Shown one piece after another: positions 26,298 through 34,964 of a stretch of 64,000 nucleotides of DNA (within the stretch, counting starts at the first letter, position 1; each line of letters opens with the position of its first letter). The position numbers and the translations under genes are program-made. This DNA is from Streptomyces umbrinus (GTDB lineage: Bacteria > Actinomycetota > Actinomycetes > Streptomycetales > Streptomycetaceae), in assembly GCF_030817415.1 (NCBI RefSeq), contig NZ_JAUSZI010000002.1, positions 12,003,501 through 12,067,500 of the forward strand, given 5' to 3'. A model generated the notes under the pieces. That model was given only the letters and a program-made list of their open reading frames with translations. It was not told where the DNA came from and made no database searches.

Positions 26298-27305
26298 GTG
26301 ACGAGGACGAACGGGCCGCCGTTCGCCGTGGAGCTGGACTGCAGCCAAAAAACGGTCCGGTGCTGGTTGCACCGCTCCAACCGCTCAGGCCTGCCAGGGC
26401 TGGATGATCTGGGGTGGGCAGGGCCGCAAGCGACGGATCACCGAGGAGGAACGATCTCGGATCATCGCCCTGGTCAAGACGGTGCCACCGGGACGGCTGC
26501 GGTGGGAGCCCGTCGGAGAGCTATGGGCCTTCGACGAGTCCGGGCCACCCGAGTGGACTCCGGATTCTCTGGCCGCGGCAGCGCGGGCCGAGGGTATCGA
26601 GGTGGGCCGCTCACAGGTCCGGCGCATCCTGCTTGCCGAGGGCGTGCGCTGGTGCCGCACCCGGTCCTGGACGCGCTCGAAGGACCCGGACTTCGTCCCA
26701 AAAGGACAAGGATCATCGGCCTCTACACTCACCCGCCCGACGACGCGACGGTGATCTGCGCCGACGAGCTGGGGCCAGTGATCCCACGGACCTTCCCGCC
26801 CGCACCCGCCTGGTCACCCGACCGGCACCGGATCAAAGCGGAACTCGACCACAGCCGCGGACCCGAGAAAACCTGGGTCTACGGGGCCTTACGCATCCGG
26901 GACGGCCAGCAGATCACCATGGCCGCTTCCTCCCGCAACAGCGTCTTCTACCAGCAGTTCCTGCAACAGATCGAAGACGCCAACCCGACCGGCGAACTCT
27001 GGATCGTCACCGACAACCTGTCCAGTCACAACAGCCTGTCCACCCGGACCTGGCTCGAGGACCATCCCCGCATCCACCACGCGTTCATCCCCGTCGGCGC
27101 GTGCCGGCTCAACCTGCAGGAAGGCTGGTGGCGCATCTTCCGCAAAGCCGCCCTCGCCGGCCGGTCATTCGCGAACCGTGACGACATCGAACACGCCACC
27201 ACCCTTGCAACCAGCCAGCTCAACTTCCGTGCCAAACCGTGGATCTGGGGCAGACCCGCACCGCCAACCCGCCGACTACGGCGCCGATACGTGTACGTCG
27301 TTTGA
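26298..27305 (+). pseudogene. IS630-family transposase with two frameshifts
   Basis: The HTH (VELDCSQKTVRCWLHRSNRS then GLPGLDD) is read in frame 3. It continues in frame 1 from about 26404 (GRKRRITEEERSRIIALVKT) and returns to frame 3 from about 26700. The frame-3 tail carries the DDE residues: VICADELGPV, WIVTDNLSSHNS and LNLQEGWWRIFRKA. The two shifts are a one-base insertion near 26412 and a one-base deletion near 26705. One alone could be programmed; two opposite shifts suggest decay. The start is probably lost. Confidence 0.75.
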
Positions 27306-27899
27306 GGAACCCGGCATTAGCTATGAGTCGGTGCGGCGGTGGTGTGTGAAGTTCGGGCAGGAGTACGCAGGCGCGCTGCGCCGCCGGCAGCCTAGGCCTG
27401 GGGACAAGTGGCACCTGGACGAAGTCTTCATCAAGATCAACGGCGAGCAGCGGTACCTGTGGCGGGCCGTCGACCAGGACGGCAACGTGCTGGACATCCT
27501 GGTGCAGAACCGCCGGGACAAGGCCGCGGTCAGGCGTTTCTTCCGCAAGCTGATGAAGAAGACCCGAATGGTGCCGCGGGTGGTCGTCACCGACAAGCTC
27601 CGCTCCTACGGCGCGGCCCACCGCGAGGTCATGCCCTCGGTGGAACATCGCTCGCACAAGGGCCTGAACAATCGGGCGGAGAACAGCCACCAGCCCACCA
27701 TGCAGCGTGAACGCGCTATGAAGGGCTCCACAGTATCGGCGGGGCCCAGCGGTTCCTGTCCGCGTTCAGCGGCATCTCGCCCCACTTCCGGCCCCGCCGC
27801 CATCTGATGCCCGCCCACGACTACCGAGCCGAGATGACCGTCCGCTTCGCAATCTGGGAGCAGATCACCGGATTCGCCGGCCTCGCCACCGCGGCCTGA
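27306..27899 (+). pseudogene. IS6-family transposase, N-terminally truncated and frameshifted
   Basis: The frame joins directly after the IS630 stop and reads ISYESVRRWCVKFGQEYAGA. The DDE core follows: KWHLDEVFIKINGEQRYLWR (first Asp), RVVVTDKLRSYG (second Asp) and KGLNNRAENSHQPT (catalytic Glu). The first 45-50 residues of the family are missing. Near 27725 one base is lost, and the proper end (SGISPHFRPRRHLMPAHDYR to a TGA at 27897) is in another frame. Dead copy. Confidence 0.8.
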
Positions 27900-27964
27900 G
27901 CGCAGCGCGCAACCGGGCTCCACCGCACCATGACGCACCCTCAGACACCTACCCACCCGACAAC

Positions 27965-28330
27965 GTGACAGCGCCCAGACGGCTGTTGCGGATCATCCGT
28001 CGCGGTACGGGGTCAGTGGTGATGTGGCGGCGGGCCCAGATGGTGCTGCTGTCCGCACAGGGCATGCCGGTGGCAATGATCGCCGAAGTGACGTTCACCA
28101 GCGCGGACCGGGTCCGGGACGTGATCCACAACTTCGACGCTGAGGGCTTCGAGTCCCTTTATCCGAAATACAAGGGCGGACGGTCGAGGACCTTCACGCT
28201 GCCCGAACGCCGTGAGATCAAGAAGTTCGCCAAGTCCCGGCCGGCCGAGCACGGCCTGCCGTTCTCGACCTGGAGCCTGGCCAAGCTGGCGGACTTCCTG
28301 GTCGCCGTCCTCAGCGACAGTACTATCGCT
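27965..28330 (+). pseudogene. N-terminal fragment of a second IS630-family transposase
   Basis: About 120 codons encode the HTH domain: MWRRAQMVLLSAQGMPVAMI, VRDVIHNFDAEGFESLYPKY and FSTWSLAKLADFLV. After VLSDST the expected sequence stops and the frame runs to a TGA at 28358 in unrelated bases. The DDE domain is absent. The fragment joins a flavoprotein relic directly. Confidence 0.7.
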
Positions 28331-28384
28331 GACATGGTGCAGGACTCGATCTTCCAGTGAGAACGGACGAGTCGGGGAACGCAC

Positions 28385-28623
28385 GGCACCCTCTTCTACG
28401 CGGGCGCAGAGGTGCTGTCGCCGGTGCTGATCTCGGGTACCGACCGGTTCACACCCAGCGAAGGCGAGGCCACGGCCAGGGAGCTGCATGAACGCCTGCT
28501 CGCGTTCCCGACGCTGAGCCCATCGCCTACCGAAGGCAGAACAGCGGAGACTACGACCACAATCTCGTGCTGCGCCCAGACGTCGCACCGGGGCTGACCG
28601 GACTGGGAGCACACCTGGCCTGA
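28385..28623 (+). pseudogene. C-terminal fragment of an NAD(P)H-dependent flavodoxin-like oxidoreductase
   Basis: Frame 2 reads GTLFYAGAEVLSPVLISGTD and RFTPSEGEATARELHERL. A shift near 28525 leads to IAYRRQNSGDYDHNLVLRPD and a TGA at 28621. This matches the tail of NAD(P)H dehydrogenase (quinone)-type proteins. The FMN-binding N-terminal two-thirds are missing. Confidence 0.5.
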
Positions 28624-28633
28624 CGCCTGTACA

Positions 28634-28697
28634 GGGGACAGCTCTGGATGCGTGCCACGTCTCCGCGGTGACGTGGCACGCATCCAGAGCTGTCCCC
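28634..28697. terminator. perfect 27-bp-stem hairpin
   Basis: Arm 28634-28660, beginning GGGGACAGCTCTGGATGCG, pairs perfectly with 28671-28697 around a 10-nt loop, CTCCGCGGTG. It lies 10 bp after the stop of the flavoprotein relic. It could be a bidirectional terminator; the long perfect stem is unusual and might instead be a transposition or recombination product. Confidence 0.6.
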
Positions 28698-28824
28698 GGC
28701 CACCTCACAGCAGGCGCTGTGTCTGGACGATCACGCGCGGGGCGTGGCTCGTTTGTTGCGCGGCGTCCCGATGCCGACGACGGCGCGGTGAGAGCAAGGA
28801 GCCGGTCCGCAGAAAACAGTTTGG

Positions 28825-28860
28825 TGGGCGGGCGCCGCAGGTCCCTGCGGCGCCCGCCCA
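28825..28860 (-). terminator. terminator of the NTF2/hydrolase operon
   Basis: A perfect 16-bp stem, TGGGCGGGCGCCGCAG (28825-28840) with 28845-28860, has a 4-nt loop. It is 23 bp beyond the stop of the minus-strand hydrolase gene, the right place for its intrinsic terminator. Confidence 0.85.
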
Positions 28861-28883
28861 TCCCATAATCTCCTCCTACGGAC

Positions 28884-30884
28884 TCAAGAGCTCTTGCGCA
28901 TCGTTGGTGTGCGCCAAATGCGGTCCGGCCACCTGCGGAAGTGCTCGACGCACAGCAGCCCAAGATTCGCTGCCGCACCTGCACCGACTATGGCTGCAGC
29001 AGGCGCCAGGAGACCGGAAAGCGCGTAACAGCCGATCCATGCCCCGAGGAACGCCCCGCAGACCGCGGCCACCAACCCTGCGCGCCGCATCTGGGATGAG
29101 CGCTCATTACGGGTCCAGGCCAGATAGGCGCCGAGGCCTACCATCAGGCCCGTCCCGGGCACGATCACGCTCGCGCTGGCCACGAAGTCATCGGGACCTA
29201 CTGTCCAGATCAGCAGAACCCCCAGCAGCCATCCGCCAAGGCCGAGCGGGATCACGGTCCCGGTTCGTACCCAGACACTCGCGCGGGGACCGAAGCCACC
29301 GCGCCTGCGCGACCAGCGTGCGATCACGGCAAGCAGAGCGAGGCCGAGGGTTGCGCCTGCGAGGGTGACTGCGATCAGTATCTTGGCCACCGTGGACATG
29401 CTCCACGGAACGGCCTCGAAGTTGACGGGCCTCCTGTCGAACTGGGACCTGTCCGCCTTGCCGGTGTCGAAGAAGGTGGTCAGTAGACGTTTTCCGGCTT
29501 CGGGACGGTGCTCCCAGAAGTCGGCGGTGTGGCCCAGCCCGGGAAGGATCACCTGCTGTCCCCGGGACAGGGCGGGCAGCAGTTCGTCGGTGGCCAGTTG
29601 CGCGGGGGTGGAGAAGTCGACCTCACCGCTGACGAGGAGGGTTTCGACGTCACTGGGCCGCATCTGGCGATACTTGGCGTTGTCGGGGCTGTCCGGCCAT
29701 ACCGTGGACAGACCGGACTCGCCGGCCCACAGGAAGTCGGTTGAGGCGTTGCCCAGGGTCGAGCCCGGATCGCCACCGCTGTCGTAGTAGCGCTGAGCTG
29801 CTGGTCCATCGATCATGGCGAAGGAAGCGAACTCGCCCCAGACGATGGAATCCGGCAGTGTGAGGTCACCGAGGACAGACATGGCCCACAAGGCGCCGGT
29901 GTCCCGGCTGAGATAGGCGTCGATGACGGTCGGAGCGTTGTTCGGTGCCGAGGCCGGACCGTTGTGATGCATGGCGTACTGGCTCAGAACCCGGACGTTG
30001 GTGTCCTTGATGCGGAAGGGCCCCCAGCGTTCAGGGATCTCGCCCGCGGTCTTCCGGATCGATTCGGCGAGGTCGGATGTACGCGCGGCGCAGGCGTCGT
30101 CGTCGTCGCACAGCCGTGTGTACTGGGCGAACTGCGCATCGGTGATGCGCGGGTCCCAGAAGAAGTGCCCGGGCGGATTGACCGACACCATCGCGGAGCG
30201 GTGCAGCACCGCCGGGTGCCGCCAGGAGTAGATCATGGCGGTGCGTGTTCCAGCACTGGAGCTGAGGAGGTTGATCTGTGAGTAGCCCAGGGCGGTACGG
30301 GCCGCTTCCAGGTCCCCCACCCGCTGGAGAGCGGAGTAGCCGGTGAGGTCGATCCCGTCGTCGGTGAGACGGTCCGCACACAGTTCGAACGCTTTGGTCG
30401 TAGCTGGCAGTGTCTTCGATCCCGCGATTCCGTCGGCGGACTGCATGACCGCGGTGACCTCGGGGCAGTCCAGACGGCGCGATCCATCGATGCCCCGGTA
30501 ACCGACCAGGACCACATCGTGTCGGCCGGTGAGCCGGCTTGCCTGCGGGAAGTCCATGTTCGTTCTTCCCGGGCCGCCGCCCAGTCGGAAGATCGGTTCC
30601 GCGGGGTCTGCGGAAGTGGCCCGGACGCGAGTGACGGGAAGTGCTATCAGCTCGGACTTGGGGTCGCGCCGGTTCTCCGGGACGGCGAGTGTGCCGCAGT
30701 CGGCGGGGACGGTTCCGGCTTCGGTGTCGTAGTCGCAGGGGCGCATGGTGAGCGACCCGGAGGCGGCCCCCTCGGGTACGGACAGGAGATGTTCTGGCCG
30801 CAGCGCCAAGTAGCAGAGCGACACCAGGAGTCCGCCGGTTACCACGAAGGCGAGCAGGGGCCGCCATGACTTGAGAAGTGTCAT
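28884..30884 (-). CDS. alpha/beta hydrolase with C-terminal membrane domain
   Basis: The protein has 666 residues from the ATG at 30884. An N-terminal signal anchor (PLLAFVVTGGLLVSLCYLAL) is followed by an extracytoplasmic alpha/beta-hydrolase domain of about residues 50-470. HDVVLVGYRGIDGS is the oxyanion region, INLLSSSAGTRTAMIY the nucleophile elbow (Ser in SSSAG rather than the usual G-x-S-x-G), VSGEVDFSTP the acid, and GLGHTADFW the His. About five transmembrane helices follow (480-650). It resembles exported prolyl-aminopeptidase/TAP-like hydrolases, with an unusual membrane tail. It is downstream of the NTF2-like gene in one operon and ends at a strong terminator. Substrate unknown. 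Confidence 0.82.
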   Translation of the reverse strand: MTLLKSWRPLLAFVVTGGLLVSLCYLALRPEHLLSVPEGAASGSLTMRPCDYDTEAGTVPADCGTLAVPENRRDPKSELIALPVTRVRATSADPAEPIFRLGGGPGRTNMDFPQASRLTGRHDVVLVGYRGIDGSRRLDCPEVTAVMQSADGIAGSKTLPATTKAFELCADRLTDDGIDLTGYSALQRVGDLEAARTALGYSQINLLSSSAGTRTAMIYSWRHPAVLHRSAMVSVNPPGHFFWDPRITDAQFAQYTRLCDDDDACAARTSDLAESIRKTAGEIPERWGPFRIKDTNVRVLSQYAMHHNGPASAPNNAPTVIDAYLSRDTGALWAMSVLGDLTLPDSIVWGEFASFAMIDGPAAQRYYDSGGDPGSTLGNASTDFLWAGESGLSTVWPDSPDNAKYRQMRPSDVETLLVSGEVDFSTPAQLATDELLPALSRGQQVILPGLGHTADFWEHRPEAGKRLLTTFFDTGKADRSQFDRRPVNFEAVPWSMSTVAKILIAVTLAGATLGLALLAVIARWSRRRGGFGPRASVWVRTGTVIPLGLGGWLLGVLLIWTVGPDDFVASASVIVPGTGLMVGLGAYLAWTRNERSSQMRRAGLVAAVCGAFLGAWIGCYALSGLLAPAAAIVGAGAAANLGLLCVEHFRRWPDRIWRTPTMRKSS

Positions 30885-30990
30885 TTCGTTTCCGTATAAG
30901 TGCGCGCGGGCCCGAGCTTTCCCAGGGGAGGTACGACGCGCATTGGCGTGTGGGGTCGTCTCGGGTGGTTCGGACCGTCGGGGAGCCCTG

Positions 30991-31359
30991 TCAGCCTCGC
31001 TCCCACAGCGGCAACCGGAACATGGCGTAGGTGAACTTGCCGCTGATACGTCCTGCGGTGTCGAAGTGGAACACGTCCACACCGTGCCACTGCATGCGGC
31101 CGCCGTAGCGCGCACGGGCGAACAGGCGCAGTGGCAACGGCACATGACGGCCGGACTCTCCGCTCATGTCGAGCCGGCAGGCCCAGCGGATCGTGGCGCG
31201 CCGGTTCGGCTCGTCGACGATCTTGTCGTACACGGCGAAGTGCATGGCGCCGTAGCGCCCGGCGAAGTGCGGCTCGAACTCTTTGCGGATCGCCGCGATG
31301 CCACGTCGCTCCGGAAGGTGGCCGGGCAGGTACACGGCGTCGTCGGCGAAGAAGGACAT
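30991..31359 (-). CDS. NTF2/SnoaL-like domain protein (start uncertain)
   Basis: From the ATG at 31359 the product has 122 residues and reads as an NTF2-like cone: MSFFADDAVYLPGHLPERRG, IRKEFEPHFAGRYG, WHGVDVFHFDTAGRISGKF. The domain clearly begins earlier. Codons back to 31446 read TIDDFVAAFNEPSPDLDKV, the expected first helix, but no ATG, GTG or TTG occurs before an in-frame TGA at 31453. Either an ATC codon at 31446 is used (GGGAG lies nine bases upstream of it) or the start was lost. It is divergent from a TetR gene and followed by the hydrolase. Role unknown; such domains bind or isomerise small hydrophobic compounds. Confidence 0.7.
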   Translation of the reverse strand: MSFFADDAVYLPGHLPERRGIAAIRKEFEPHFAGRYGAMHFAVYDKIVDEPNRRATIRWACRLDMSGESGRHVPLPLRLFARARYGGRMQWHGVDVFHFDTAGRISGKFTYAMFRLPLWERG

Positions 31360-31494
31360 GACCTTGTCGAGATCGGGGCTCGGCTCGTTGAAGGCCGCAA
31401 CGAAGTCGTCAATGGTCTGACTGAGGTTGGTCGAGGTGGCGGAGATGGTCTTTCACTCCCGGGAGCGCGATGGGGTTGTCGGATGCCGGGACAT

Positions 31495-31537
31495 TAACAG
31501 AACACCCGTCCCTTAACAAGAGATGGGTGTTCTGTTA
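31495..31537. promoter_or_regulatory. TetR operator, 13-bp inverted repeat
   Basis: TAACAGAACACCC (31495-31507) and its exact complement GGGTGTTCTGTTA (31525-31537) are separated by 17 bp in the divergent promoter between the NTF2-like and TetR genes. Position and symmetry make it the likely binding site of that TetR, controlling both directions. Confidence 0.8.
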
Positions 31538-31560
31538 GATCTGGACTAGGATGAACGGTC

Positions 31561-32214
31561 ATGTCAGCGCCATTCCAGCGGGCTCGACGCCCTGATCAGA
31601 AGGACCAGCGCCGCGAGGCCATCCTCACCGCCGCTCGGGAGCTCGCCGAGCGCTCCGGCGTGGCCAGGGTCAGCCTGCAGGACATCGCCACCGCGGTCGG
31701 ACTCGCCAAGTCCAACGTGCTGCGCTACTTCGGCACGCGTGAGGAGATCTACCTGCATCTGCTGATGAGCGCGGGTTCTGAGTGGGCGAGCGTGGTCAGT
31801 GCCCGGTTGCAGGAAGTGAGTGGGACCGAGGCAACCGCCGGCGTTCTCGCGGATGCCTTCGTGGACCGGCCGCTCTACTGTGATTTGACCACGCACGCGG
31901 AGACGATGCTCGAGCACAATGTGTCCGTGGAGGTGCTAAAGGTCTTCAAGAGGTGGGCCATCGACACCTACTGGGCGATCGGCCAGCGCATCTCCGCCGC
32001 CTGCCCGGAACTGACCCCCGCCGATGGCGCCGCACTCGTGATGACAGCCAGCGCTTTCGTCGCGAAGCTGTTTCCCATCACCCGTCCGCCTGAGGCGCTG
32101 CGTGAACTGTACGCGCGCGAGCCGGAGATCGCGGGGGCGTTCCCGCCGTTCCGCCCGACACTGAAACGCATGGTGGCGGCCACTGCAGCCGGCCTGCCCC
32201 TGGTGCGACAGTAG
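31561..32214 (+). CDS. TetR/AcrR-family transcriptional regulator
   Basis: The protein has 217 residues. The HTH at about 18-62 reads REAILTAARELAERSGVARV, then SLQDIATAVGLAKSNVLRYF. The C-terminal ligand domain (about 80-200) ends FRPTLKRMVAATAAG, like the TetR_C groups of Streptomyces pathway repressors. The ATG lies 10 bp after AGGA. The inverted repeat just upstream is its probable operator, so it should repress itself and the divergent NTF2-like/hydrolase operon. The ligand is not predictable. Confidence 0.93.
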   Translation: MSAPFQRARRPDQKDQRREAILTAARELAERSGVARVSLQDIATAVGLAKSNVLRYFGTREEIYLHLLMSAGSEWASVVSARLQEVSGTEATAGVLADAFVDRPLYCDLTTHAETMLEHNVSVEVLKVFKRWAIDTYWAIGQRISAACPELTPADGAALVMTASAFVAKLFPITRPPEALRELYAREPEIAGAFPPFRPTLKRMVAATAAGLPLVRQ

Positions 32215-32514
32215 ACGACTGAAAGGGTGTCAACGGGCGGGGGATGAGATCCGGTTGCGGCTGTGAGGTCCGCGAGCCGGGACCGCGACGGCAGCTGGCT
32301 GCGCAAGAGGATCCTGCCCCTCCCTTCGAACAGGCCCAGCACACCAACCTGATGGGTGAGAGCCTGGAAGTTGGGACGGCAGTGTGGTGAAGCATCAAGT
32401 AGACGAGCTTTTCGGCTGAGTGGACCGTCCCCACCGCGGGCGTCGCATGTTCGTCTATTCGCCCGGCCGTGACGCGGCCCCGCACCCCGCACATACGGGT
32501 TTCGACGCACTCAC
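32215..32514. other. gap between TetR and an IS
   Basis: About 300 bp. Short frames on either strand show no recognised protein. The region holds no obvious terminator after the TetR stop and ends where an IS terminal repeat begins. Confidence 0.4.
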
Positions 32515-34112
32515 TTAGCTTGTCTTTTATCTTCCGGCTTCGAATGGCGTCTCGAACTGGGTCGCTCGCCCGGGGATTCGCCGGACGTGGAGGCGGCCTT
32601 CGCCTGATCCTGTGCTCCGACCAAGGTGCACGTGACCAAGACGAAGGCCGTGAGAGTGAGTCTGCTGCCTGATGCTGTCCGGAGGGAAGCGTTCGCGTAA
32701 GCGTCACGCTCCCGGGGTGACTTCTATGAGTGTCTGACCGCTCGGCGCGATGAGTTGTTCGAGCTGGTGGACGCGGTGCTGTGTGCGGACGGTGCGGTGA
32801 AGTCCCCGGTGGACCTGACGCTGCTGCCCGAACATCGTCGTGGGCACGGAGCGTTGTACGGCGGTCTCAACCACGGCCGGATCGACATGGATCGGCTGCG
32901 GACCATCCTGGCCGGGTTGTCGCTTCCGCGTTTCGATGGCGGACGCCTGGTGCTGGCGGTTGATGTCTCGCCGTGGCTTCGTTCGGACGCGCCGTGCTCG
33001 GCCGATCGGCTGTTCTGCCACGTCTACGGCCGCGCGAAGACCGCCTCGCAGTTCATCCCGGGCTGGCCCTACTCCTTCGTCGCCGTGCTGGAGCCGGGCG
33101 CCACGTCCTGGACCGCGGTCCTGGACGCAGTGCGGCTGGGACCGGTGGACGACGCCACCGCGGTCACCGCCGCCCAGTTGAGGGGTGTCGTCGAGCGACT
33201 CATCACAGCCGGCCAGTGGCAGGCCGGGGACCCGCATATCGTGATCGTCAGCGACGCCGGCTATGACGTCACCCGCCTGGCCTGGGTTCTGCGTGACCTG
33301 CCCGTCGAGCTGGTCGGCCGGGTCCGCTCCGACCGCGTGATGCGTCTGCCGAAACCACCGAGGATGCACGGCGTCAACGGACGGCCACCCAAGCACGGCC
33401 CGGAATTCCGCTTCACCAAGCCGGAGACCTGGCCCGAACCCATGATCACTACCGTCACGGACACCACCAACTACGGCAAGGCCGAAACCCAGGCATGGGA
33501 CCAGGTCCACCCCCGACTCACCCACCGCTCCTCCTGGCTCCACCACGACGGTGAACTACCCCTGATCGAGGGCACGTTGATCGGCTGAAGGTCGAGCACC
33601 TGTCAAAGGACCGGGACGCCCGCCGGTGTGGTTGTGATCCTCGAAAACCAGCACTACCCCGGACGACGTGGACCGCTTCCGGCAGGCATTTCTCCGCCGC
33701 TTCGATCTGGAACACACCTTCCGCTTCGCGAAGCAGACTCTCGGCTGGACCACCCCGAAACTCCGTACCCCCGAGGCGGCGGACCGCTGGACCTGGATCC
33801 TGATCGTCGCCCACACCCAACTCCGACTGGCCCGGCCGCTCGCCGCGGACCTCCGTCGGCCCTGGGAGAAACCCGCCGCACCCGGCCGGCTTACCCCGAC
33901 CCGGGTCCGCCGCGGATTCAGGAACATCCGCGCTCACCTCGCCTGCCCGACCCGTGTTCCCAAACCCCGAGGCACCGGCCCCGGACGGCCACCCGGCGCC
34001 AAGAACAAACACCGGGCACCCCGCTACGACGTCGGCAAGACCGTCAAACGCCTCGAGACCCTCAAGGCCATCGGCAGACCTGGCAGATCCTGGTAGATAA
34101 AAGACAAGCCAA
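32515..34112 (+). mobile_element. IS with NF041680-type transposase, 1.6 kb
   Basis: The terminal inverted repeats of 21 bp are 32515-32535 (TTAGCTTGTCTTTTATC...) and the complement of 34092-34112, matching at 19 of 21 positions. They enclose one broken transposase gene. The right end abuts an IS5-type end with no spacer. No target duplication could be seen. Confidence 0.75.
32755..34096 (+). pseudogene. NF041680-type transposase, frameshift plus nonsense codon
   Basis: The first 277 codons read LPEHRRGHGALYGGLNHGRI, RLVLAVDVSPWLRSDAPCSA (Asp), HIVIVSDAGYDVTRLAWVL (Asp) and end EGTLIG-stop. Deleting one base near 33582 broke LIRLKVEHL. Resumed in the next frame, the protein reads RLKVEHLSKDRDA. 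A TGA replaces the Trp of the VWLW segment near 33632. The tail is then intact as FRQAFLRRFDLEHTFRFAKQ to 34096. Very recent-looking inactivation by two point events. A non-ATG start slightly upstream is possible. Confidence 0.8.
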
Positions 34113-34127
34113 GGGCCTGTTGCGAAA
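34113..34127 (+). repeat. solo IS5-type terminal repeat
   Basis: GGGCCTGTTGCGAAA is identical to the end of the IS5 element at 38193-38207 in inverted orientation. The two enclose the TetR/quinone-oxidoreductase pair and IS5/IS110. Directly abuts the previous IS. Confidence 0.7.
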
Positions 34128-34175
34128 GTGGCGCGGTCGCCCGAAGGGCGGCCACGCGGCAGGCGCCGCTTCGTA

Positions 34176-34856
34176 TCAGGCTCCGGAGGACCGCTGTCCC
34201 TGAGAGTCGTGGGCCGCGAGCGGAAGACTGCGCAGCGACAGTGCGCTCGGCGCTGGCAGCGCTCCGTGGGCCGCCTCGGCGCGGAACGACTGGAGCAAGT
34301 ACGCCACCAGACGCCGGGACGCCGCACGGTCACCCGGCAATGCGGTGACCAGACCGCAGTGGGACAACAGGACCACGGCAAAGTCGGAGGGGTGGAAGTC
34401 GGCCCGCAGCACGCCCGCCGCCTGAGCCCTGCGGACCAGGGTCATGAAGTCCCGCTCGGCCTGTTCCCGTACCCGCGCGTGTTCTCGCGTGCTGTCTGGA
34501 AAGGCCGCGACGAACGCGGCCGGGAAGCCCCGTTCCTCCCGTTGTAGTTCGCAGACCGTCTCGACCAGTCGCTGGAAGCCCTGCCACGGATCGGGGTCCG
34601 CCAGCGCCTCGGTGAGCGCCCGAGCACAGGTGTCCATCTGGTGCGCGAACGCGGCCCGCACCAGGGCGTCCCGCGTCGGGAAACGCCGGTACAGCGTCGC
34701 CACGCCGACCCCCGCCCGCCGGGCCACGGTCGCCATGGGCGCGTCGATGCCGTGCTCGGCGAAGACCACGCGGGCAGCCGAAAGGATGCGCCGCCGGTTG
34801 CGCCGGGCGTCCGCCCGCAGACTGTCCTGCCCCGCGATCCGAGAGGATTCCCCCAC
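34176..34856 (-). CDS. TetR/AcrR-family transcriptional regulator
   Basis: The protein has 226 residues from the GTG at 34856, with GGAG seven bases upstream. The HTH near 15-60 reads NRRRILSAARVVFAEHGIDA, then TVARRAGVGVATLYRRFPTR. The C-terminal domain (PWQGFQRLVETVCELQREER, FMTLVRRAQAAGVLRADF) is of the TetR_C_33-like SbtR type common in Streptomyces. It is divergent from an MDR quinone oxidoreductase with a clear palindromic operator between them, giving a self-contained repressor/target pair. The frame stays open far upstream of the GTG, but that extension overlaps the divergent gene and is not coding. Confidence 0.92.
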   Translation of the reverse strand: MGESSRIAGQDSLRADARRNRRRILSAARVVFAEHGIDAPMATVARRAGVGVATLYRRFPTRDALVRAAFAHQMDTCARALTEALADPDPWQGFQRLVETVCELQREERGFPAAFVAAFPDSTREHARVREQAERDFMTLVRRAQAAGVLRADFHPSDFAVVLLSHCGLVTALPGDRAASRRLVAYLLQSFRAEAAHGALPAPSALSLRSLPLAAHDSQGQRSSGA

Positions 34857-34876
34857 CGCTGTCTCCCACCTCCGGT

Positions 34877-34900
34877 CAAATGGACGATCTCGTCCGTTTG
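34877..34900. promoter_or_regulatory. TetR operator palindrome
   Basis: CAAATGGACGA (34877-34887) faces TCGTCCGTTTG (34890-34900) across 2 bp, a match of 10 of 11. It lies between the divergent TetR and MDR genes, so it is the likely operator for both. Confidence 0.85.
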
Positions 34901-34964
34901 CCAGCCTACGCTCGGCGCCACGATCCCCCGCACGGCCACTGGTGGCGAAGGTGAGAACGCAACG

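Noticed and set aside
34641..34964. N-terminal extension of the MDR gene and the matching 566-codon minus-strand frame
   Set aside because: The extension overlaps the divergent TetR gene and its operator; conserved MDR sequence begins only at 34965-34980.
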